DNA from: Sanguibacter keddieii
GTDB lineage: Bacteria; Actinomycetota; Actinomycetes; Actinomycetales; Actinomycetaceae
NCBI RefSeq assembly: GCF_001064145.1
Contig: NZ_JVOJ01000032.1
Span: 82,927-146,926 of the forward strand
Direction of reading: 5' to 3'
DNA: 64,000 bases
The notes under the pieces are model-generated. The model was not told the DNA's origin. It saw only the letters and a program-made list of their open reading frames with translations, and made no database searches. Every line of letters begins with the position of its first letter. Position 1 is the first letter of the stretch. This document shows positions 56,801-64,000 of the stretch, one piece after another. The position numbers were made by a program, and so were the translations under genes.

Positions 56801-57598
56801 GGGCTCGCCGTAGGGCAGCTGGTCGATGACGAAGTCAACGACGAGGTCGGACGCACCCGATCCGGAGGCCGGGGCATCGGGGTGGGGCACGACGGGGCGC
56901 GCGACATTGTTGTTGTTTCCGGTGTCGTCGCTGCCGTAGGAGGTAATGGCGTTGCCCTCGGCGTCGCAGGGCAGGAGCTTGATGTCGGACAGCGCCATGT
57001 CCTTCTTGCCGGGGGCGAGGGAACGCAGACCCGTGAGAGCAAAGACGCGCTTCGTGGTCGCCGGGAAGGTGACGTACTGTTCCTTGTTTCCGTACTGCAG
57101 GTCGGTGCCGTGAGCGACCTCGGTACCGCCTTCCCACTCACCTGCGGCGACCTTGGTCTTCCAGTCGGCGAAGGAGGCTTCGGCAGCGGGGTTACCGGGG
57201 TCCTCATCGAAGGCAAAGACGCGGTATTCGCCGGGGAACTGGTCGTTGCCCAGGGTCGAATCGTAGGTTGGGCGCGGGGTTAGGCCGAGGCCGCACACCT
57301 GGGTGCCGGGGGTGGGGTTCTGGACGGCGAGGGCGTGCGGGTATTCATCGAGGCCGCCCTTCCACTTGGTGGTCCAGAAGGTCTTGGTCGCGTCGGTACG
57401 GGTCGTGTCGTCGTCGACGAGGGCTGCGATCGTGCCGTTGGGTGCGCTTTCACCGACCTTTTCTTCGGAGGTCGCCCACAGGACGGTCGGGTGATACGGG
57501 GTTTCGGTGGCGGCGACGGCCGCAGCGGGTGCGAGGCCAAGCATGGTGGCCGCAAGAATCGGGGCTGAGAGCGCACCGATGATGGGTCTAGTCCCCAT
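53870..57598 (-). CDS. Large secreted glycan-active protein with cell-wall-binding repeats
   Basis: A 1242-residue secreted protein. Signal peptide about 1-30. A region at about 373-505 (LTDLDPTTTWTSDPL, VTGIELHLGEARYVHRVNGW) looks like an F5/8-type carbohydrate-binding domain. The core, about 529-840, has YSGFNPGEGKWGVNRAQ, IQYGDEGGFNRVE and KPDLLSWDKYYW; acidic residues at strand ends suggest a barrel glycoside hydrolase that I cannot name. A Pro/Thr/Asp linker (about 1004-1060) leads to seven or eight GW/WYY repeats (TGWVKDGGTWYYLSPSG type) of the choline/glucan-binding family at 1089-1242. GAAGGAG precedes the ATG. It is monocistronic, under a palindromic operator shared with the importer behind it. 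Confidence 0.8.
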   Translation of the reverse strand: MGTRPIIGALSAPILAATMLGLAPAAAVAATETPYHPTVLWATSEEKVGESAPNGTIAALVDDDTTRTDATKTFWTTKWKGGLDEYPHALAVQNPTPGTQVCGLGLTPRPTYDSTLGNDQFPGEYRVFAFDEDPGNPAAEASFADWKTKVAAGEWEGGTEVAHGTDLQYGNKEQYVTFPATTKRVFALTGLRSLAPGKKDMALSDIKLLPCDAEGNAITSYGSDDTGNNNNVARPVVPHPDAPASGSGASDLVVDFVIDQLPYGEPGKPVDFAPGTHTYTATGYYHAKAVSARIRAVDGATVTINGATPDADGRVSNLDLTTGLNVITATVSKDGKEATYVVNITKVDTDFRGNVMVPVTATANGGTEADNAALTDLDPTTTWTSDPLVRANDWSSSVTGIELHLGEARYVHRVNGWGTPTLPAGVPGWHGGNSVAIAVQEADGGEWKTIVTHGSLTRDARGLWYWDFNSYHLAKNIRIWMNDETEPQTPRNIATAVTFNDVEVWGLPAGKTPVAPAVDNSMYERYSGFNPGEGKWGVNRAQALALQYGVMMPAWVPSEGYGRGGFDANERDLTGGAFPMFYDLPMFNTAMMESLGKGAPWALAKAPTGKNSMCNAGEPRDFMNEYMLPYASTLVDIQYGDEGGFNRVESECFKNWFSWSKQNIPGAVVHANSWDDPSWYRDANLSYYVENAKPDLLSWDKYYWGANGGPAPSRVVMDLLNTNTWKKQREYGLKGLTGDGTSPILYGQYLDYNWDANVSASEKSIVPSLGLATGQKWFGLFRMEYNGYDRSSIIDHDGAPTRSFYEFSNIFGNVAYIGNYTKAMNSTFVAYKPGQYAARGEAPSLSGYKYGDFASGDEAKAANEAVGLVDMSVTNVGSVNDRLPGDVVVGYFEQLKGLETAKSAEIFGDSTTAPKGFMVVNALTGQTRYPSYLLDPRTDNGSLAETAQDITLTVKKPAANAHLMLVNPADKTTQEVELGEGETSQVVLHAVGGGDSRFLYWVTVDDPTPTPDPQPTPDPQPTVDPPPAPQPTVDPTPAPVPTVDPTPTPTPDPAPQPRTGQWKSGYFGWWYSYSDGTYAANETLVIDGQTYRFDASGYLKMGWVYDGGHWYYHGSSGAQQYGWIMDRGSWYYLDPATGQMATGWAQIDGTWFYLSSSGVMRTGWVKDGGTWYYLSPSGSMVTGWQLLGGTWYHLGANGAMTTGWYQEGPVWFYLRSNGSMATGWELIGWSWYHFAPSGAWIG
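53880..54330. repeat. Tandem coding repeats for wall-binding modules
   Basis: About 60-bp units repeat through the 3' end of the gene, each encoding a GW...WYYL module of about 20 residues. Identity between neighbours is high enough for slippage or recombination to change copy number. Confidence 0.75.
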
Positions 57599-57670
57599 GA
57601 GTTTAACTCCTTCGTCAGTATGGGGGTCATGGCTGGGATTGGTCGCTAGACGGCGACAAATCCACATTAC

Positions 57671-57684
57671 CTAACACGTGTTAG
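57671..57684 (-). promoter_or_regulatory. Palindromic operator of the secreted glycan protein gene
   Basis: CTAACACGTGTTAG is a perfect 14-bp palindrome. On the minus strand it lies between TTCACA and GGTAAT (18-bp spacer), the place for a repressor, 73 nt before the start codon. A 12-of-14 match is found before the importer operon. Confidence 0.65.
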
Positions 57685-57721
57685 TTTTTTGTGAAAGAAC
57701 CTCCTTTTAGGTAGAGAAGAT

Positions 57722-57750
57722 CCCCGCGGGTGCGAGGGGCACCCGCGGGG
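57722..57750 (-). terminator. Terminator of the carbohydrate ABC importer operon
   Basis: A 12-bp perfect stem (CCCCGCGGGTGC/GCACCCGCGGGG) with a 5-base loop lies 7 bp after the second permease stop. Confidence 0.82.
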
Positions 57751-57757
57751 ATGAGGA

Positions 57758-58687
57758 TCAGAACTTCAGACCGCCGTCTTCGATGCCGCGGAAGAAGAAC
57801 TTCTGGCTGAAGGCGAAGACCAGGACGACCGGGATCATCGCCACGACGGCGCCGGCCAGCACGAGCTGATACGTGACGCCCTGGGGCGAGTTCTGGATGG
57901 CCGTCAGCGTCAGCATCAGGGTCTGCTTATTCGGGTCGGGAAGCATGAGCAGCGGGAAGATGAAGTCGGACCAGGCCCCGATGAACGAGGTCAGGCCGAC
58001 AACCGTCAGCGTGCCGCGCACCTGGGGCAGGAAGATCGACCAGAAGCGACGTAGCTCGCCCGCGCCGTCGATGAGGGCCGCATCCTCGATCTCATCGGGG
58101 ATGCCCATGAACGCGGCGCGCATCATGAGGATCTGGAATGGGCCGATCATGGCGACCATCCACACGCCGGGGAGCGTGTTGTACAGGTCCAGCTGCACCA
58201 TCATCTTGAACAGCGAGAGCATGATCGACTCGAAGGGGAAAATCATGGCGGACAGGACCACGAAGTACATGATGTTGCGCCCGGTCCACCCGCGCCTCGA
58301 CAGCATGTAGCCACCAATGCACGACAGGACGACGTTCGAGGTGACCGTCAGGGTCGCAAGAATCGCGGAGTTCTTGATGGACAGGAGGATGTTCGTGCGT
58401 TCGAAGAGCACGTAGAAGGAGTCCAGTGACCAGTGCTGGGGCAGCATGGTCGCACCCTGACCGAAGACGGATTCACCGGGGGCCTTGAAGGCCGCCATGA
58501 GGGGCAGGACGAGGGGGCCGACCAGGATGAGGGCGACGACGACGAGGAGCGCGTAGCGGGCAAACAAGGCCCCGCCACGCATCTGACGCGAGGCGACGTT
58601 GCGCCCCTGGCGCTCGAGTCGGCGATCCTTGCGCCACTGAGCGAAGCGCTCGCCAAAGGTCGCGGTGCTCGAAGTTGCGGTACTCAT
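57758..58687 (-). CDS. Carbohydrate ABC importer permease, MalG type
   Basis: A 309-residue CUT1-family permease with six helices. The EAA loop for contact with the ATPase is EIEDAALIDGAGELRRFWSI. A basic N-terminus of about 40 residues precedes the first helix. No ATPase gene is in the operon; CUT1 systems of actinobacteria often share one ATPase (MsiK type) encoded elsewhere. The start overlaps the stop of the first permease (ATGA). Confidence 0.93.
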   Translation of the reverse strand: MSTATSSTATFGERFAQWRKDRRLERQGRNVASRQMRGGALFARYALLVVVALILVGPLVLPLMAAFKAPGESVFGQGATMLPQHWSLDSFYVLFERTNILLSIKNSAILATLTVTSNVVLSCIGGYMLSRRGWTGRNIMYFVVLSAMIFPFESIMLSLFKMMVQLDLYNTLPGVWMVAMIGPFQILMMRAAFMGIPDEIEDAALIDGAGELRRFWSIFLPQVRGTLTVVGLTSFIGAWSDFIFPLLMLPDPNKQTLMLTLTAIQNSPQGVTYQLVLAGAVVAMIPVVLVFAFSQKFFFRGIEDGGLKF

Positions 58688-59595
58688 GAGTCTTCAGCCT
58701 TCCTCTGCAGGCTCTGCGAAGCGATGATGAAGCCGAAGGTGATGAGGAACAGGCACACCGAGGCGGCGTCGCCCTGTCCCAGCGATCCGAAGGTCGGGTC
58801 CACAATTCGGTCGCGGATGTACATCGTGAGGGTCTTCGTGGGCGATGCGGAGCCGCCCAGCAGGTAGACCTCGGTGAAGATCTTCAGGCAACCGATCGTC
58901 GTCAGGGTGGCGACGAGGAACATCATGACCTTGACGCCCGGGACGGTGACAGTGAAGAAGCGACGGATGGGCCCGGCGCCGTCGAGTTCGGCAGCCTCGT
59001 ACAGGGACTTGTCGACGTTTGCGAGGGCCGACAAGTACAGGATCATGTAGTAGGGCAGGCCCTGCCACAGGGTGATGACCATGGCGCAGAAGAGGATCAA
59101 CCACTGATTCGACAGGAATGGAATCGGGTCGAGGCCCCACGACGCCAGCAGGTTATTGATGGGACCGCGCTGGTCGAGAAGGTAGCGCCACGCGAGCGAG
59201 ATGACGACCAGCGAGGAGATGGCCGGCAGGTAGTAGAGGGCGCGGAAGAAGCCGATGCCGGGCACGTGCGACTTGACGAGGAGGGCCAGCAGCAGCGGAA
59301 GCAGCACCATGAGCGGGACGACGCACACCGCGTAGATGAGGGAGTTCGTCAGCGACTGCCAGAACTCGGGATCTGACAGTACCGCGGTGAAGTTGTCGAT
59401 ACCAACGAAGCGACCGATGCGTCCCATCGGCTTGGTCTTCGTGAACGACACGTAGACGGTCGTAATGAAGGGGTAGATGTAGAAGGAGATGACCGCGAGG
59501 ACCGGGAGGGTCACCCACAGCCAGGGAACCCAGCCCGGGCGGAATCGGGCGGCGCCATTGAGGGAGCGCGTCTGTGCACTCTTACGTATCGGCAT
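58684..59595 (-). CDS. Carbohydrate ABC importer permease, MalF type
   Basis: A 303-residue CUT1-family permease. The EAA loop is LYEAAELDGAGPIRRFFTV, and six hydrophobic helices are present. It pairs with the MalG-type subunit that follows with an ATGA overlap. ATG 59595 has AAAAAGGA upstream. A hairpin in the 106-bp gap separates it from the binding-protein gene. Confidence 0.93.
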   Translation of the reverse strand: MPIRKSAQTRSLNGAARFRPGWVPWLWVTLPVLAVISFYIYPFITTVYVSFTKTKPMGRIGRFVGIDNFTAVLSDPEFWQSLTNSLIYAVCVVPLMVLLPLLLALLVKSHVPGIGFFRALYYLPAISSLVVISLAWRYLLDQRGPINNLLASWGLDPIPFLSNQWLILFCAMVITLWQGLPYYMILYLSALANVDKSLYEAAELDGAGPIRRFFTVTVPGVKVMMFLVATLTTIGCLKIFTEVYLLGGSASPTKTLTMYIRDRIVDPTFGSLGQGDAASVCLFLITFGFIIASQSLQRKAEDS

Positions 59596-59663
59596 ACCAA
59601 AGTCCTTTTTCAGGGATGCGCGGGGTCGTGAGCCGACGGCCCGACGCTGGGCGTGGAATGCGT

Positions 59664-59692
59664 CGGGGGCCGAGGCCAGGCCTCGGCCCCCG
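59664..59692 (-). terminator. Intra-operon hairpin after the binding-protein gene
   Basis: CGGGGGCCGAGGC and GCCTCGGCCCCCG form a long GC stem with a tiny loop, 9 bp after the lipoprotein stop. As in the nucleoside importer operon, it has no T-run and probably protects or partly terminates the upstream message. Confidence 0.7.
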
Positions 59693-59701
59693 AGCGGTCA
59701 A

Positions 59702-61114
59702 TCAGTCTCCGAGAGCCTTGAGCTTCTCGTTCATCTGATCCTGAGCGGTCTTGAGGGCGGTCTTGGGATCGACCTCACCGCGGATGGCCTTGTTGACGTT
59801 CTCGATGAGGGCGTCCTTCACGGCGCCGGTCGCGTAGAAGACGTCGGTGTAGGCCTCGGCATCCTTGGCGGCCTTAGCGGCCTCCTCGTAGGCGGCCTTG
59901 AAGACCGGGTCGTCGGCGATCTCCGGCGGGTTGGCAACGAGCTTGTCGAGGGCGTCGGTGGCAGCCGGGAAGATGATGGCGCCGCCGTCGTGCGTCCAGG
60001 CGTACTCGTTCTCAGCGTTGGTGATCCACTCGGCGAACTTCATGGCCAGCGGGGCGTTCTGCGTGGTGACAGAGACACCGATGTACTGACCCTCAAAGAC
60101 GGGCTTGATGCCCGGGTTGGTCGGGAACGGGCCGACGCCGGTGTTCTGGTAGACCGTCTCGTTGTTCTTCTTGACGGACTTCAGGAACGAGGCGTTGGGC
60201 GTACCGAAGGCGAGGTTGCCGTCGGTGTAGGCCTTGCCCGGGTCGGGCTCGCCGGTCAGGGAGTCCTTCGGGATCGCACCGGAGGCGTAGAGCTCGGAGA
60301 GCTTGGTGACGTAGTTGATCGCGGCCTCGTTGTCGGCGAAGTCGAAGGCGGTCTTGTCGGCGTTGAGCAGGTTGACGCCCATGCCGTGCAGCTGAGCGAT
60401 CATGTACCACTCGGGCGAGCCGTAGATGCCGTAGTCACCCTGCCCGTCGGCGCCGACCTTGGCGGCATCCTCGAACAGCTCATCCATGGTCTTGGGCGGC
60501 ATGTTCTCGTCGAGACCAGCGCGCTTGAAGACCTCCTTGTTGTAGGTGGTGATGTAGGGGCCGAAGTACCAGGGCAGAGCCGTGTGGTGGTCGTTGGCGC
60601 CCAGGGCAGTGGAGTCCCAAATGGACTTCACGAACTTGTCGCCGATACCGGGGGCCTTGACGTCGTAGTCCATGAGGAGGTTGGACTTGGACAGGGCGAG
60701 GATGGTGGAGGAGGGAACATTGATGACATCCGCCATCTTGCAGTTCGAGGCCTGAGCGGTCACGGTCTGGTCGAACTCGGCACCGCCACCCTGGTCGGTC
60801 CAGTTGATCTTAACGCCGGGGTTGGCGTCCTCGAATTCCTTGATCTTGGCCTTGAAGAAGTCGCCGAAGTCGTTCTGCAGACCCTGGGTCTGGAACGTGA
60901 TCTCGCCTTCGACCTTCGAGGTGTCGATCTTCGAATCGTCAAGGTTGCCCGCGGGAATGTCGCACGCGACATCGGGCTCGGGGATGGAACCGGCAGCGGT
61001 CGAACCGCCGCTCGAGCTATCGGAGCTGGAGCCACCAGGGTTGCAGGCGGCCAGGCCGAGGGTGCTGAACATGGCGAGGGCGACGACGCCTGCAGCCATC
61101 TTCTTCTTCAACAT
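59702..61114 (-). CDS. Carbohydrate-binding lipoprotein of an ABC importer
   Basis: A 470-residue family 1 extracellular solute-binding protein. The signal peptide ends in the lipobox LGLAAC, then a Ser/Gly linker. ITFQTQGLQNDFGDFFKAKI and FEDANPGVKINWTDQ are typical of sugar-binding lipoproteins. GGAGG precedes the ATG. Downstream permeases, the secreted glycan protein and the beta-galactosidase next door suggest a galactose-containing oligosaccharide as ligand; this is inferred from context. Confidence 0.92.
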   Translation of the reverse strand: MLKKKMAAGVVALAMFSTLGLAACNPGGSSSDSSSGGSTAAGSIPEPDVACDIPAGNLDDSKIDTSKVEGEITFQTQGLQNDFGDFFKAKIKEFEDANPGVKINWTDQGGGAEFDQTVTAQASNCKMADVINVPSSTILALSKSNLLMDYDVKAPGIGDKFVKSIWDSTALGANDHHTALPWYFGPYITTYNKEVFKRAGLDENMPPKTMDELFEDAAKVGADGQGDYGIYGSPEWYMIAQLHGMGVNLLNADKTAFDFADNEAAINYVTKLSELYASGAIPKDSLTGEPDPGKAYTDGNLAFGTPNASFLKSVKKNNETVYQNTGVGPFPTNPGIKPVFEGQYIGVSVTTQNAPLAMKFAEWITNAENEYAWTHDGGAIIFPAATDALDKLVANPPEIADDPVFKAAYEEAAKAAKDAEAYTDVFYATGAVKDALIENVNKAIRGEVDPKTALKTAQDQMNEKLKALGD

Positions 61115-61169
61115 GCGAAACCTCCATTGGTCCGATTTTGTTGGTCGATCGATGGGATCGAGTCACTAA

Positions 61170-61183
61170 CTATCTCGTGTTAG
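61170..61183 (-). promoter_or_regulatory. Operator-like palindrome upstream of the importer operon
   Basis: CTATCTCGTGTTAG (plus strand) matches the operator at 57671 at 12 of 14 positions, with one half-site perfect. It lies 56 nt before the lipoprotein start. Confidence 0.6.
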
Positions 61184-61267
61184 TTGATGTCTGAATCATA
61201 GCGGCCTGTGACGCTTCGCGCATCATTTGCCAACAGCTTTGCGCATCGTTATCAAGCCGCAACATAA

Positions 61268-61296
61268 CAGGTTGGGGCTTAATCACCCCCAACCTG
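61268..61296 (-). terminator. Terminator overlapping the beta-galactosidase stop codon
   Basis: CAGGTTGGGG (61268-61277) and CCCCAACCTG (61287-61296) pair over 10 bp. The TAA stop (61279-61281) lies in the loop, so one arm is made of coding sequence. Confidence 0.72.
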
Positions 61297-64000
61297 GGCA
61301 ATTACGAATGTCAGGTCCGTATCGCGCATGTAACCGGCGAACTCGGGCCGAGAGTCAGGCCCGCACGAACGCGTGCCGATGCCGTCCTGGAAGGCGTCCA
61401 ACCACAGGAACGTGCGCTCACTGTCAGGCAGATCCTCCCAGTGCGAGGCCTCGGCCAGTTCGCGCTCGCTCCACGGCGAGGCACTCCAGCCCAGGGACGA
61501 GGTCGGCACAACGAGGACATCGCCCGCCTCACCGCGCAGACAGAGGGCTTCGAGGTCGAGGCGCTGCCCGCCTTCCTGGGGGCGCACGCTGACATCCCAG
61601 AGCTCGCGAACGGGAGCGCTGCCGTATCCGCGAGCGCCACTCACGCGCATGTCTGAGTATCCGATGAGCGTGTCGCCCAGCCACGAAGCTTCCCACTGCG
61701 ATCCGGGCATCTCGATACGCACGCCGAGGCGCGGGACCCGCTCGGGCCAGGCCCCGTAGGGCGCGACGCGGGCGGACACCGACAGGGCAGGAATCTCCCC
61801 CAGCGCAACGGGCCGATATTCCCAGGTGAGGGTGACGCCGAATTGCGCAGCGGGCGGGGCCCAGCGTTCGATGACGCGCTGGCAGGTGCCATCCTCCTCG
61901 ATGGATACGAGGCGTCGGCGCAGCAGGTGCAGGCGTGCCTGCTCCCAGCGGGCCGCGTGCGAGGTTCCATGCTCACCGCGCCCGACCCCGAGGGGACCGA
62001 GGTCGTCCTCGCTAATCCCCCAGTAGTCGATGGGGCCGCGCCCGCGGTCATTGTCGGTAGGGGCTCTAAAGACGCTGAGGTCCACGCTCACGGGCATGGT
62101 GCCGATGCGCGCGAGGTGCCCGCGCACATCGAGCGCGTAGGGGGCCTCCACATCATCGTCCGAGCGCACGACCGAGACGGGGGTGCCGAGGAGCGCGCGC
62201 AGCCGGGCCTCATCTGCCCCGTGCCCGCGCGACGATTCCACGGCCGTCGCGAGGGCGGGCGCATCCGGGGCCATCGCCTGAACCCACGGCCAGGTGCCGG
62301 CGTAGGGGCGCGAGAGGGCGTCAACCAGTCCGTCACACACGAAGTTGCCATCGTGGACTTCCTCGCCAAAATCACCGCCGTAGGACAGAGCGCGGCACCC
62401 ATCCGGGAGGGTGCGCCACAGGGCGTGGTCGCGCCACTCCCACACGAAGCCGCCGGCGTGGCGGGGGTGATCCATCTGCGCAGCATAGGCGGCGGCGTTT
62501 CCGGGGCCGGTTCCCATCGCGTGCAGATATTCGCACATGAGGTAGGGGGCGCGGCGAATGCGCTCGCGCGCGGCGTCGTCAACCAGCGCGGCGACGTGCG
62601 TGGGGACGGCGACCTCGGCGTGGGGATCGCTCTCGTCGAGGACGGCGGCGACTTCCTCCAGGGTCGGGTACATGCGCGAGTAGATGTCCGTGTATTCGAG
62701 GGCATGGTCACCCTCGTAGTGGACGACCGCCCGGGAACCGGTGCGCTCGTGGACCCAGCGCGCGCAGGCGACCAGGTTCACGCCGGTGCCGGACTCGTTG
62801 CCGAGGCTCCAGCTCATGATCGAGGGATGGTTCTTGTCGCGTTCGAAGGCGCGGACCGTGCGGTCCATGTAGGCGTCGGCCCAGCGCGGGTCGTCGGAGG
62901 GGTTATCGATCCACTCCCCCACGCCCTCGAACCCGTGCGTCTCGATGTCGCCTTCGAGCATGACCCACAGGCCAATCTCGTCGGCGAGGTCGAGCAGGCG
63001 GGGGTGGGGCGGGTAGTGAGAGGTGCGGATCGCGTTGATTCCCATGGACTTCATGAGGGCGAGGTCCTCGCGTGCCCAGGCCTCGTCGAACACGCGCCCC
63101 TCGTCGGCACGCACCTCGTGGCGGTTGACGCCGTTGAGGGTCAGGGGCTCGCCGTTGGCCATGAGCACGCCGTCCTCGATGGACACGCGACAAAAACCGA
63201 TGCGCAGGCACCGCTCCCCCGCGCCGAGGCCTTTCCCGCCCTGGACGCTGATGCGCGCCTCGTAGAGGGCTGGGTCCTGCGGGCTCCACGGGCGTACGCT
63301 GCCCACTTCGATGCGACCGCTGCGGTAGCGACCATCCTCGCCGCGCTCGAGAGAGCAGGCGAAAGACCAGAGGCCGTCGATGCTGAGATGCCCGGACAGA
63401 TGAGCCTCCTGGGCACCGAGCACCCGGGCTTCGATGGTCACATAACCCACCCCGGCCTCGTAGTCGGTGTCGATCCACAGGTCTTCGATGGCGCCGGGAG
63501 CGAGGCGGCGCAGGCTCACCGAGCGGAAGATGCCGGGCAGCCACCACTGGTCCTGATCCTCGAGGTAGGAGCCGGGGCTGAACTGGTGCACGCGCACGGT
63601 GACCCGATTGGGGCCGGGGCGCACGGCCTCGGTCACATCGAACTCGTGGGCAAGGCGCGAGCCGCGGGCCATGCCGATCCACGTACCGTTGACCCACACG
63701 CTGGCCTGGCTTTCGACGCCGTCGAAACGCAGGCGAATATGACCGCCCTGCCAGTCGGCGGGAAGCTCAAAGGCGCGGCGGTAGTCGCCGACGGGGTTAT
63801 CGTCGGGCGGGAACGGGGGGTCGACCGGGAAGGGGAAGTCAACGTTGGTGTAGGCGGGGTGGCCCCAGGTGCCCTCGCCGCGCAGGACCCAGTGACTGGG
63901 CACGTCAATCTCGGACGCATCATCGGCAACAGCGGGCTCATCCCAGGGCTGCTCGACGTTGACGAAGGGGGCGGGGTCGGTGGGGTGATAGACGAAGTTC
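61279..64000 (-). CDS. lacZ: Beta-galactosidase, GH2 (5' end outside the window)
   Basis: A GH2 beta-galactosidase of which 907 residues are visible; the frame stays open to the window end with family-like sequence (NFVYHPTDPAPF...IDVPSHW), so the real start lies beyond 64000. The sugar-binding domain (PAYTNVDFPF, NPVGDYRRAF), the acid/base Glu in SWSLGNESG and the nucleophile Glu in LMCEYLHAMGTGPGN are present, and the C-terminal Bgal_small_N-type domain (VFRAPTDNDRG) completes the LacZ layout. No signal peptide can be judged. It would split galactosides brought in by the importer next to it. Confidence 0.94.
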   Translation of the reverse strand, partial: NFVYHPTDPAPFVNVEQPWDEPAVADDASEIDVPSHWVLRGEGTWGHPAYTNVDFPFPVDPPFPPDDNPVGDYRRAFELPADWQGGHIRLRFDGVESQASVWVNGTWIGMARGSRLAHEFDVTEAVRPGPNRVTVRVHQFSPGSYLEDQDQWWLPGIFRSVSLRRLAPGAIEDLWIDTDYEAGVGYVTIEARVLGAQEAHLSGHLSIDGLWSFACSLERGEDGRYRSGRIEVGSVRPWSPQDPALYEARISVQGGKGLGAGERCLRIGFCRVSIEDGVLMANGEPLTLNGVNRHEVRADEGRVFDEAWAREDLALMKSMGINAIRTSHYPPHPRLLDLADEIGLWVMLEGDIETHGFEGVGEWIDNPSDDPRWADAYMDRTVRAFERDKNHPSIMSWSLGNESGTGVNLVACARWVHERTGSRAVVHYEGDHALEYTDIYSRMYPTLEEVAAVLDESDPHAEVAVPTHVAALVDDAARERIRRAPYLMCEYLHAMGTGPGNAAAYAAQMDHPRHAGGFVWEWRDHALWRTLPDGCRALSYGGDFGEEVHDGNFVCDGLVDALSRPYAGTWPWVQAMAPDAPALATAVESSRGHGADEARLRALLGTPVSVVRSDDDVEAPYALDVRGHLARIGTMPVSVDLSVFRAPTDNDRGRGPIDYWGISEDDLGPLGVGRGEHGTSHAARWEQARLHLLRRRLVSIEEDGTCQRVIERWAPPAAQFGVTLTWEYRPVALGEIPALSVSARVAPYGAWPERVPRLGVRIEMPGSQWEASWLGDTLIGYSDMRVSGARGYGSAPVRELWDVSVRPQEGGQRLDLEALCLRGEAGDVLVVPTSSLGWSASPWSERELAEASHWEDLPDSERTFLWLDAFQDGIGTRSCGPDSRPEFAGYMRDTDLTFVIAQVGGD

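Noticed and set aside
53900-57283. A 1127-codon open frame opposite the large secreted protein
   Set aside because: A shadow of the repeat-rich gene on the minus strand, which has signal peptide, domains and ribosome site; the plus frame has none.

Overview
The window is high-GC DNA (about two thirds G+C) from an actinobacterium, most likely of the Actinomyces/Schaalia type. The signs are a WhiB-family regulator, a GuaB3 paralogue beside GuaB, LAxTG wall-sorting signals, many leaderless genes, and a backbone (guaB3, guaB, whiB, groES, tsaD, rimI, tsaB, tsaE, alr, nnr, glmS) that follows the order of the Mycobacterium tuberculosis Rv3410c-Rv3436c region. The genus is an inference; no rRNA or tRNA gene was found.

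Region by region. 1-2580 is the end of a catecholate-type siderophore ABC importer. 2715-4342 holds a small membrane protein and a methyltransferase-cupin pair. 4423-20358 is a twelve-gene block, all on the minus strand: a wall-anchored secreted nuclease, a wall-anchored 5'-nucleotidase, a Bmp-type nucleoside-binding lipoprotein with its ABC ATPase and two permeases, cytidine deaminase, pyrimidine-nucleoside phosphorylase, a SorC/DeoR-type regulator, purine-nucleoside phosphorylase, deoxyribose-phosphate aldolase and a phospho-sugar mutase. Read in order this is a complete route from extracellular DNA to central carbon, and a shared 12-base candidate operator sits before three of its parts.

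20636-33277 carries guaB3, a DnaQ-like exonuclease, a 1.3 kb gene-free island crowded with palindromes and direct repeats, an FSA-like aldolase, guaB, an AGE-family protein, a MerR-type regulator, a WhiB3/WhiD-like regulator, a DsbA-like protein, groES under a CIRCE element, a THUMP-like methyltransferase and a YbdK-type ligase. 33426-37660 pairs an MprF-like lipid aminoacylase with an esterase. 37676-48781 has the t6A-modification genes, a three-subunit succinate dehydrogenase/fumarate reductase inserted between rimI and tsaD, alr, nnr and a sugar transporter.

48999-50709 is a short accessory island: HigB-like toxin, HigA-like antitoxin and SecB-like chaperone (a toxin-antitoxin-chaperone, TAC, module) bounded by 62-bp direct repeats, one of which is the glmS terminator. 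50745-53787 holds glmS and coaA, transcribed divergently. 53870-64000 is a glycan-use locus: a 1242-residue secreted protein with an unrecognised catalytic-looking core and cell-wall-binding repeats, a carbohydrate ABC importer, and a GH2 beta-galactosidase cut by the window end. The secreted protein and the importer share a 14-bp palindromic candidate operator.

Recurring features are -10 hexamers placed 6-7 nt before start codons (leaderless mRNA), and a frequent GGCCTCGTC motif that forms the stems of several terminators.
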